From contig NC_037590.1 of the NCBI RefSeq assembly GCF_003073045.1, positions 6,040,016 through 6,104,015 on the forward strand: DNA of 64,000 nt, read 5' to 3'. Source of the DNA: Pomacea canaliculata. Lineage: Eukaryota > Mollusca > Gastropoda > Architaenioglossa > Ampullariidae. Below, piece after piece: positions 11,396 to 23,300 of the stretch (position 1 is the first letter of the stretch; every line of letters begins with the position of its first letter). The notes below the pieces were generated by a model. That model had not been told where the DNA came from, ran no database searches, and saw only the letters and a list, made by a program, of their open reading frames with translations. A program made the position numbers and the translations under genes.

Positions 11396-14300
11396 GTGAA
11401 GGCATTTGTGGCATATGCGAGTGAATGCACTTCTGTGAGGTAGATAGATGACGCAGGTAAGCTTATCACTGATGTATCTTCGATGTCATGTTAGGCTCTG
11501 ATGTCATACATTTACCTTTGCACGCAGTCAGGTGAGAATCGAAAAAGAAAATATAGAATGTTCTGAATTCGTGGAGTGGGATGTAATATAAAATGAGACC
11601 TAAAAGAGGTAAGCATTTTGTAGGCACATATTAGGTTTGCGGGTTGGTGGTTTGAGTTACCATGGAGATTTTAAGTGTTTATTCTTTACATTTTCCTCTT
11701 TGTATGGAGTGCATGTCGTTACCTACAACCTTCCTAAAGAATAAACAAGAGATAAATTAAACTACCCAATCTGTCTCTGCGTGCGTGTCCGTAGTTTGGT
11801 TTTCATCTCCTACAGGTAACTTTTCAATTTTTCGTTCCATGTTGGCCTGGACGAGATCACCGTGATAAAAACTTCAGTTGGTGACTCAGTGCAGAGTAAT
11901 AACTAGCATTATATTCGTTCATTCTTTCTCTCTGATTCATTCGTCAGGACGATGCCGAGCACATATTCCCAGCACCAGAATGAGGCTCATTCCCTCTTTA
12001 AACGCCCTAACCCTGACATAGCTTGCACAGATTCCTGCAGCACTAGCCAAACACAGAGGCCCAGCAAGCTAGTCTACACTGGCTTTTACAAGACCGCAAA
12101 CACTGCCAGCAACACTGTATACACAGATTATCAACCCTGTCTTGTCAAGCCCTCGGCCTGGTCTCCTCCCTGAGCTGTCAGCTTCCAACAGTTTTAAAGC
12201 GATGGCCTTTGTGTGTTATATAGTGAGACTGGGCCTGGGAACAACCATAGACATGGTCTGGAGCTACAGCGATACTAACAGAACTTGTCAAACGGGATTA
12301 TCAGTTTGTGGTGTTTGACAGTGAGTCCCTTAGACTATGCTACAATTATTCTTTTCGGAAATTATATTTTGAGAACTTTATCTGATATTGGAATAAAGGT
12401 GGCATGCGTGTCTTTCATCAAGAACAGTAACTACACACCAATTAGTTAATACACCAACCGATCATAATTAATGCGATTGAGAATTATAGCCAAAACAGGT
12501 ATTGGAGGTAGTGGCTGCCATCTGGAATACCATTAGTTTTGGGGGTCTGGTGTACAAACGGTTGAGGATGAATATTTGACCAGTGCTTCGCGCACACCCA
12601 CAGATGACACCTTCACTAAGTAGTTCATGGATGTTGACTACAGCGAGTACACTAGTCGATGTCAACACCATGTCATTTGGATGTGTGAATACAGTGTAGT
12701 TTTTGGCTTCTCGGAGCCGGTTGAGTGTACTCGGAGCTTAAAAAATCATAGGCAGCATCGAACGGTGCTTGTGTTGAAACAGATTGTGTATCTGAGATCC
12801 GTCTAGCGCAGGGGTAGCCAACGCGGTGCCCGAGGGCACCTGATCGCCCGCATGGACATCTATGTGGGGTATCTATGCTATCGTGAATGTTACTAAGTTT
12901 GTATCAAACAAGTAGTTCCTCGTATTACCAGCACCCTTGAAGTAGTTGCCAGTGTCAAAAAGTTTGGTGGCCCCCTGGTCTAGAGGATTTTACGATTAAA
13001 AAAAAACCAAAAAAAACATTTTCTCAACATTCACATCCAGCATCACCTCCTTCCAGCCCTGTCATCCATCTCTCCATCCCTCTTACCACACATTCTCTAG
13101 TCTCCTCTTCTCCCTTCTCTATCGCTTGACACTCCCTCCTCCTCAACACCCGTCCACCTTCCTCGGGTTGTTTGCAGTCAGAAAGGACAGAGGTTGAGGC
13201 GGTCGTCACAAGTCCAGGTAGCTGGACGTGAAGGGTCAGAGGGGACGGCAGGAGCGCCGCGACCAGTTGTAGGGTGACTATGTGCGACTTGGAGCTAGGT
13301 AGCTTGAACTCACGACTCTGATGCATGCCGGGAGTCTTCATGCCTTGTGTAATGGGGATAAATCAGGAAAAGAAATAATTATTTGGCATCTTGCTCGAGA
13401 GCTGCTGTGCTGAATGACGCTTTCTGAGCAAGACCAGGGCTATCTCGGGTTCACACACGTTTCGATGTGCAATTGCTTTTGTTTGTAAAGTGAGTAATCT
13501 GTTTGATGTGCCGGCCGCACGCTTCCTGCTCGTGATTTGCCGCCCTCGCCAGAAGGCGACAGGGCGGACGGACCAAGCGCTGCTGGCGTCAGGAGGGCAC
13601 CTCGGCCGAGGTTTGTCATGATTTCTTTGTTAATGTTCACTCGAAGTAACCGTGAGCATGAGCTGAGGTCATGAAAGGTTACGACCTTTAGTGGACGAGA
13701 GTGATGAGCGACTGGGGTTTTAGTCACCGCAACCAGGTACGGGTTGGTGCTGTACAAGACACTGGAAAACTGGAATGTTGGAGTAAGTGGTAGTTTTCTG
13801 GTTCTTTCTGTAGGTGGAGTTGCGTCTCCTTTTTCCTTCTCCCTTCCCCCTACTCTGTGTGTCAGTGGCGTAGGATCGGATGGAGGGGGGAAAGTGAGGA
13901 GGCTAGAATGTGAACGCTGTTCACTGTCAGCATGAAGTTTGTTCCCTTAAAGCCAAGCATCTTTCACATAGAGGGGATTTCGCAGAAAAATCCCCGACGG
14001 CCATCCCAACGAACAGGTGTCACACAGAGAGTGTGAAGAGACGAGGACTAAACCCAAGTTTTCACTGCAGTGTCGCCAGCAGTGTTTTAACCACGACATT
14101 ACCGGGCGCCACAAGCTCAGCGGTTCACCGATGTGCTCGTAGTAGAGAAGACACTAGTGAGAAGTGTTCACTCCCCTATCAGACTGTTATAATTTTCTCC
14201 GGGACTACACTGTTGGCTGGTACAACGAATGACATCGGTAGACCTTTCTGTAGCATTGCGTTTGATTTGAGTATCCTTGTTTGTTGACAGCGGGAGTTTA

Positions 14301-17300
14301 TGTTTTAGCTTTTCTAGCCCACCATGAACGATTGTCTCACTTCATGTTGGCTGAAAAACACTAGGGCCCTTGGTTCTAGGCTGCATACTTCTGTACGGTC
14401 GCACATTGTGGAACTAATGCATCATGTTTTCCAGACCTCCAGTCATCGCTGCATCAGTTTCTATTTCGACACTCGTAAATTCCCAAGTGATCACACACTC
14501 ACTTGTAAGTCGTCGTCGAAGCAAGAAATTTCATTCCTTTGCCATATTCAACGTATGAAAACTTAACAGGAGTTTTATTGTTAAATATCACTACCGTGCT
14601 CATCGATCTGCCATTGACACGAATGACCGAACTGTATGCTCTTCGTCCTCTCAGTACTGTCCTGCTCCCCTGTGCCCAAGGTGCACCATAGTCTTACCTG
14701 TACAGACAACTTGTCCAGCAACCCCAACCTTTATACAGGCCGTTATGTCCACTTGTGTGTAGCGGGCATGTCGGTTAGCAGTGGTCTTTGTGTCACTGAT
14801 TTCTCTGTCAAATTTTATCAGCACCATCTCATTTCACAACGCGCATTGACACGCACGTGTCTCAATCCTTGACAAATCCAATCAACTATGTCCTTCGGGG
14901 ACATTGGAAATAGTAAGAATTTGGTGGAACTCGCCTGCCTGGCTTTGGGCTGGGTTACTAATGTGCTCAGCGAAAATGTCCTTGACCTGTAATTAGAAAT
15001 GCAGCGCGTACGCCACTCACGTGTTTGCACTTTTTGCACTCCTCGTGATTATCTTAACTCAGGGGTTACGGTGACACGGTGACGATCTTCTTACCGGCTG
15101 ATGTTTGTTGGTTGCAGGTTTCCACCAGAAAGCGTTTGACAGTGCGCGCAAAGCCGAGGAATATAAGTTCAGGATCAAGTTCGACTCTTTGCTGAACGAG
15201 CTTCGCCATGCACTCGACAAGAAGTCTCCACAGGGACTCTCCAACAGTTTCGCTAGTGTTTCTTGTATGTTGTTAGTTTATTTATTTATTTCTTTTTTGC
15301 CGTGATTACTAATTTAATATTTCAGAAACATGATTTCTTTGTGTTTGCATTTTAATATACACATATAACCTAAGGAAAAGGGACATTTATAAATAGATAA
15401 AAACTGGTTTTCTTTTCTTTACTCTGATTGTAATTTCATTTGCAATGAGTTAACATTTCCAGAAGCTCTGAAATCTCTCTGCGCAGTGTACGTGGTGTTA
15501 GACGCTCAATCATAATTAGTCAAGGGGGTTTCCTATTATATGTCAGCAGATGGAGAGGTCATGCTTTCGTTTCGCGCGAGGCTCAAGGAAATCTTAATCG
15601 GCTTCAGCAAGCGTCTGCACCTGGCCTTTGAAAGTGAGCACCATGATGCTGAGTAATATTGTAGCTCTATATAGTTCACAAAGATGATTTACAGATGCGT
15701 CCATGTTACCTACATGCATTCATGCACCTGCCCGAGGATGCCTGTGTCTGTTATTGATAGATTCATAGCTTTTATAACGTATGCCATTAGAAAACATATT
15801 GTTTATAGTTGGAAGATTTTTAGTACATGGACAAGGGTATGTTATTAATATTAATAAGTACTTTCTCAAATGTTTGGCTCCAGGCTTTGAAAAGGACGAT
15901 CCAAAGGCCGAGCGGGTGCAGCAAGTGAAGCAGAACATTTCTCGGTTCCTGGAGGATGTGCTGGGCGAGTCACTGGATCTGGTGAGCCCGCCATCTTGAA
16001 GCTAGGAATGCAGTGGTGCATTACACGCACTGTGATGTGTCAAGATAATTTGTATATATATTGAAGTAAACTTTCATAAAAAAAGAGCAGCGAAGAAATG
16101 AAGCAATCTTAACACAATTTGAACATGATTTAAAGCATAACGATAAAATTCTCAGAGACTTTGAAACAAGTGAGGCCAAACGCATGCAGAGGAAAAATGT
16201 TAGGAAGTTTTGTCTCACACAAGAACTGGAGCTCTTGTTACATGTAACCGAAACTGTCGAGGCTGCGATATGTGATCTCACTCAGCACTTCGTATCTTTA
16301 CAGACCTCCGATGAAGCTGTGTCCGATCTGTCTTCACTTTCCGATGAGTCCACTAATGAGCGCCATTCTTTTGAGGACCAGATAGCGCAGGCAGTCGTCT
16401 CAAAGGTTTGTTTTTTGTGTGTTAAATCGACACACTGGAGAAGAAACACAAACTCACCGGAATATCCAACAAATTGTCTTTATAACAATACACGATGCTC
16501 TCCAGCAGAAAAAAGTATTTTCTTTACATTTGATTCGAAACTAAAAGTTTTCACAGATTCATTTTAAACAAGAAGTCTTTTGATCCAGTTTCGACATCCA
16601 CACTACCTGGTATAATATAACTTTGATTGCTCGTACATTATAGTTCTGTGTTTGAGAGTGAGTGAGAGACACAATCGTGAAAAAAAAATAACCCTACATT
16701 TTCTGTGACTTATATCCATCCCAGATTGTAGAGAACCATCGGAAAGAAGTGAGCCATTCCCTCAAGTTCAGTCATCGTCTCGATGGCCACCTGAGTAGCC
16801 CCTCCTTGGTGCCGGACACCAGGGACAGCGAGGAGGAAGAAGGGGAGGTGGAAGAGGAGGCTAGCCCTCCTACAGATCGTCAAGCCAGAAACATAGACAT
16901 TACAAAAGACTTTGAAGATCTTAAACATTTCGTGGAGGAGACGCAGTCTCGGACAGTTCAGCAGTCTCTTGAGACAGATGGTGAAGTCAGGTCTGGGGAA
17001 AGCGGCTATAGTTCTCAATCTCACTCATCAAGCCTCGAGCCCCTGAGCAACGGAAAGGATCATTATCTGCAGGACTTCTCCGATCTCGAGCAGATCGACT
17101 TCAACTCTGGGGAAACTGACCCCGACCTGTTGTCCATGAACCTCGCCATCATCCCGGAGGAGACGGAGGAGGAGCTGGAGAGGGATGCCGCTGATATCAG
17201 CGACAAACACTGGCGCGAGAACTGGATCTTCAAGAACACAGCGCCCTCTGCATACGACAACATCGGCCAAAGGCGCATCAAAGGAGGCAGCGAGACTCCA

Positions 17301-20300
17301 CAGTACATGATGGTGCCACAGCCTGATCACCGCCTAATGCCTAAAGTTGGCAACAGGTGAGCCAATGTCTGGCTGAATGAATTATAAGTGCACGTGTGGC
17401 TGGCTGAATAACAGACCAGGGGTAAGAACATTGACAACTTAGGCCGATTGGATACAAAGTTGACCCAGGTGTCGATTGAGTGCTTTGTACATTCAAGGGA
17501 AAAAATACATGTTGTTAAAGAGAAGATTCTAATTCGGGTTTATTTTCGCAATTTCTTTTGATGCTTTAAATCTGCCTTTAAAAATGTCTCTGAGAACAGG
17601 GTTTTTTTTATAATCATTAGGGACGTGGACCAGCTGTCCGAGCTGTCCGACTTTGACGACCATATTCTCTGCAGCGATGATCTGACGGATGACGACAGCT
17701 TCTACCCACGGACCTCTGAGGAACTCGAGCGACTGTCTCGCCGGTCGTTCAGCACGCGGGCAGGGGCAGGTGACTCTTTCGTGGACACCGCCCGCCACAG
17801 GACACGGACTGAGACGCCGCCATTCAGTGATGATTTAGACTTTGAAGATGTGGGTGTAGGAACTGACGATTTTGTCGGGCCCATTGTGGAACCGACAAAA
17901 CAGGAACTGAAGCTTCTGGAAGAATTAGTCCCTGCTGAAAATGACGACCCGAGGTTTACACTTGTGCCCGAAAGCGTCGTCATTCAAGAAGGGGAACCGG
18001 TGAAGTTTTCCTGCAGGGTGTCGGGTACCCAGCCCGTAGGTATGTAGACCCTGTAGTTATACAAGAACTGTGAGGGTTCAGGTCCGGTAATAGTTTAGCA
18101 ATGCAGCTGGAGAGGTTGAATACATATACATATATAGGTAGGGTGTACGTACAGATGACTGACTGGTTGTGTAAATAAGTGTTTGCTTAATTTAAGCAGG
18201 TAATGGGATTGGGAATAACAGGCGTGCGTCTGTCTTGGCTGGGTAACAAGCAGATAATGCAAATGTAACGGCAACTGGTTACCATGAGAATTGTAAATTA
18301 GTCTGCTAGTATTGTACCTGAGACCAGCTTTTACCTTCGTGGCAGACGTGTTTTGGTACCGAGAGCAAGAAGAAGTGGAGGAACTGGAAGAGAGTGAGGA
18401 CGTAGAGCTGGTTGTTGATGGAGATCGCCACTCAGCCACCCTGTACAACGTCAGCCGTGCTCAAGCTGGTCAGTACATGTGCATCGCCCTCAGTGACCGC
18501 GGCAAAGCCATCAAGTACCTCACCGTTACTGTCAAAGGTAAAGGGTCATTGTCGGTGCTAGTGTCGAAAATAAGCTGACATGATTGTTGTTATTGTGAAA
18601 GTGTTGTCGTTCGGCCGTGAAAGATTTTCGTGTCGTTATGATGTGACAGGTGCGCCATTGTGTTAACATGTCAGTGTCCCCTACATAAGGTCCTCATCTA
18701 CGCTGACCTCAGTGTTATAGATATTAGGCATAAGTTAGTCAGCATGCTTGTAACACGCCAAGATTAATTTCTCGAATTTTGTGCAGACAACAAGCAGGAC
18801 CTCAAAAAGCCAGAATTTCTAAAGCAAATCACAGACATGGAAGTCACAGAAGGACACAGTGTCAGGTTCCGGTGCAAGGTCAAAGGTTACCCCCAGCCCA
18901 GGATTAGCTGGTACAAGGACGGCATTCTCCTTAAAAACAGCAAATCTTGTCGAATCGGTTGGTACAAACTGAAAATTTTAAAACCATACATCCCCATGTT
19001 TGTTTCGAAGTAGAAGCTGTTGTGAACATGCGATTAATATTATAGTTTGAATGCGCTTTCTCCGTCACAATAAACCAGTCAAATTATTTCTGATTACAAA
19101 ATAATTAAATAGCTCTCGTCAGACCAAGGAAATAATATTTAGCTCTGTTCTGTAGATATAAAAGATAATTTGCGGTACATATGTAACTAATTATAAATCA
19201 TTTACCTTTTATGAAAACTGTTTCGAGAAAATACACACAAGGGGCCCAAGCAGCAGTAAATCCCACCAAAGTCCTGAAAGTAGTGATGCAGCGATGTGTT
19301 TGGACATTTCTCATGTGCACTCAGTCGGTCGGACTGGATTAGGCCGCGAACTTGTATTACAGTACATACAGGGGAAATAACCCCACACAGTGTTTTCAAG
19401 ATAATTCAGGGTTCATTTTTGGAGGAGGTGGAGGAGAACTGGGCGTTTATTGCACACTGGCAAGAAAAACTACTTTGATATACCAAATTTCATTGCACAA
19501 ATTTCAGTTCAGTCGTTCATGAGAACTGTGAAGCTGGTTGTGTGCAATGCGTGCACGTGCGTGCGTATGTGTGTTATGCACACGTGCTGGTCTGCACAAC
19601 TGTTGTTGTTGTACATTCCGTTTAGATTGTGTTTGTACAGCCTTCAATACGGAACTTATCAATGTTCACCGATCTTTCAGAAAAGTTCGGCAACCGCGAC
19701 TACATTCTGACCATCGACTACGCCACGATGGACGACGACGCAGAGTACATGGTTGTTGCCCGCAACGTCGCTGGGGAGGCTAAGTCTTCTGCGCAGGTCA
19801 TCGTAGAGCCTTTTTCAGGTAAGATTGAAGTCGCTTATGTTTTTATGGTGCATATAAACCGTCCAGGTAAATAGCTTCCATTTCTTCCAGTTCCGTAATC
19901 AGCTAAGAAGTACAGGGAGCTCACTGCCTAATTTATAACGTGAAAAAACTTTCTTCTTGTTTACATTTGAACGTTTTAAATATTAACATATTTTTTAAAA
20001 ACTTTTTATGTTCGAGTATAAAGGAGTAGTTTAACCTCTATATAGAGTAGAATAGATGAGATGAGTGTAATTAATCATTTACCTTGATCAGTTTTATTTT
20101 TATTTTAGTTTTATTTTAGTTTGATGTTCATCATTCCGTGTTGTAGATTATAGTACCCTCATTGTCCCTCTGTGGAGCTAGAGACATTTTGTGTATCTTC
20201 ATTTTTTATTTTTATTTATTTGGCCTTTTGCTGATGTAAAATAATTTTTTGTAGGAAGTACATACTGTTTTCAGCTCCTTTCCACAACGCACACGCATGC

Positions 20301-23300
20301 ACACCTGTATGGGTTTGTATCTAATGGAATTTTTTTTTTCGTTTAGCTAAGTTTGCTAGAGGCAGTTCAGTTCCTGTCCTAGAACAAACATACTTTGCTG
20401 ATTTGTTTCACAGGAGACGCCCCGCCCATTCGCTCAAGGGGCAGAGTACTCTCGAGTAACACCAGTGCCGCCGACTCGGACTCGGACACACCATCGTCTG
20501 CTCAGCAGTTGAGACGCGGGGAACTCAAGCTGGACACCCTGGCCCAGAAGGTGGCCGTGGCGCGAGAAAACATGAGGGAAGAGGCCGAGTCCATGTTGGT
20601 GACCGCTGAGGAGGTGGGTGGCAAGTTGATGTCGTGTAATCTTGTTGCATAGTCCTCATGGCAAGTAGTCTTGACCCCACTTAGAAGAAAAAGCAATGTA
20701 CTTTGTTTTGCGTGAGTAGTAGCAAAGCCTGGTTTGCACAAAATTTAATGTTTACAAGTTCTTGATTGTACACCTGGCAGCTGCGGATATATACTGGTAA
20801 CTTCCCCTGTATGGGCCCACTGCTTCTCATAGCGAGACATACACTGATCGTGTTAAACAAATATTCTTTCTCGCACACGTACACTGATCTTATTTTTAAA
20901 AAAAGCACACTTTCTCAAACATACACTCTGGGTATTAAAAGTACTGTATATCTCGCACATACCACCCTACCTTCACTATCATCATTAACATTGTTGTTGC
21001 TCCCCATCGGCACTGTGCCATTGCTGTGTGATTATATGGTCTCTCATCCACGAAGAGCTACAGAAACAGAGTTACTGAGACAGACACTGAAAAGGAACTT
21101 GCTACAGATACTGTAGACACTGTGTCACTGCTCTCCCTGACCACGGTGACTGACGAGGAAAGCAGAGTTGTCATTTTCGTTTGTTTTTATTTTATTTTTA
21201 TTTTTATTTTTTTTTTAAACTTGCCTTTTCATCTTATGATTGTCTCATAATATCTATTTTTTAAACATAAAAATTTACCAATAGCTTCGGATTTGGTAGC
21301 TGGACGAATAAAGTGGAGGCTTTTTAATTATTTTTTTATTTTATTTTTACTGAGTGCGTATTGTAGGCTTTGCTGCGTTTGTTTTGTGGAGGTATTTCTT
21401 GCTGTTCAGGCATGCTTTCACCTGCCTATGACCACACTAATCCTACCTGCTGTCGCACGTTTGTGTGTGCGCTTGTCAGTGTGTCTAACACCAGCCTGCT
21501 TGCAATGTATTCACACACAGCTGACTGCCCTCAGCCAACACCTGGACGACATGGAGCGCCATCTTGACTCTATAGAGAACGTGGCCCACCCTTACAACCC
21601 ACACCCGCCCCACAAACAGCCGAGTAACAATGTAGGCTCTTCTCACTTCTTGGAAGAAGCGGTGGATTTGGATATTATCGAGAACGAAATTGCAATGGTA
21701 AGATGTAGGGTTAACCCTTCCACCTCTGCGCTGGGGTGGGATATGGGGTTAATAGGGATGTATAGTGCACGAAGGATAACAATGGGGTAAATGCGGTGAT
21801 AGATAATTGATAATTCAGAAAATGGGGTGATAGTTAATGGGTAATTTAAAAAATGGGGTAATGAGGGGGGAATAAGTTGCATAATAATGGGGTATTGCGA
21901 TAATAGCAGAAAGTGCTATGCGAAAATGAAACGAAAATAGATTATGCGGAAAATGCGGTCGTGAATAATGACTTAGCAAGCTGCCCTCTTCCTGCTTTTG
22001 TTGCTGTTTGTGCTTTATTGCTTTGCACTGTATGCTTAAAGGTAAAGTCTTACAGTACATTCTAGTAGCTGTTTGCTGTGAATTTTGAATGTTTGTCTCT
22101 TTTGTCTTCCTGTTTATTTCGTGTCGCCTTACTTGGTACAATTCACATCAAATGTCATTACAAATTTTAGTGTGAGAATGTGTGTACCTTTGTTTAATTC
22201 TTTTTCCTTCCCTTAATTTCCATCATTTTCCTTCTTTATTTTAAAAGCGCCAAAAGACTCATTTCGTCAATCGCTGGCTTACACTAATCATCAGTACTTT
22301 AGTTATTAAAGGGTTAGTCCTAGCATTGGTTTCGCCTCCCATGGTCACTAAATGACAGCTGCTTTGTGGTGTGTTCTTATCAGAAGGAGACCGCGAAACA
22401 AGTGCGCCTCATCACTTCCAACGCCCTCAGTGTTCTTCGCACGGCCCAGGAAACAATCGAGAGTGAAAAATCCTTTTCTCAAGAGTACTCGACGAGCACT
22501 CCGCGACTACAGAACCGGAAGTCAGGCATGGTAGGGCAGGATGGGGACAACAATAACAACAAATCCTCCTCGCCAGTCTTTGCATCGCTCTCGTTGACAG
22601 AGACTGACAGTAAAGCAATCGACATCAACAGTATGCTGCCTGACAACCTGGACGAGCCATCCTTCGATTCCTTCCGGACGACCTCAGAGTATACTCCCGT
22701 TGTTTCCGGTTCGTACCGAGAAGAAGTGTCCCTCTCCCTCTCATCGGTCTCCAATAAAAACATCAACGATCCACTTCCGCCGTCAGCGTTCAGTGATGCG
22801 CAGAAAGTATGCGCGACAGAAGTTAAAGCTCAGAAGGCAGTTGTAGATGATGTTTTTGGGCGAGAAACTGACAGTTCAAGGACTTCTAATCACAGCTCAA
22901 TGCCCACAGCAGACAACAGCATGAGGTCGATGAGAGAGAAGCTGACACTGACAGATGAGTCCAGCGTGACAGTCCCGACAGATGAAGTGGACTCGCGGTT
23001 GGCCATGTCCGATTTCTCACTAGCCTCACCCGAGTCGGACAGTAAACTGATTGTCAATTTTGGTCCGAAGGAAACCAACCGAGAATGGTATAGTCGAGAC
23101 TACGAAGTGTCTTCGGTAAAGCCTGCTGCTGAAACGACTGCAAGAAAACGATGGTCGGTCACATTGGATCCCTACTGCCCGACAGCAGAAGTGGTCAACA
23201 GACAGTCTAGCCTTGAGGAAACGGAGGAAAAGGTCAGCTTCTTTTTCTTTGCTAATTTTTTATTAGTCTTGATTCTGAGCAGTCCAGACTTACTGGGTCC

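Noticed and set aside
13024..13341. 105-codon minus-strand open frame
   Set aside because: Its sequence is driven by a pyrimidine-rich stretch; no domain and no gene context.
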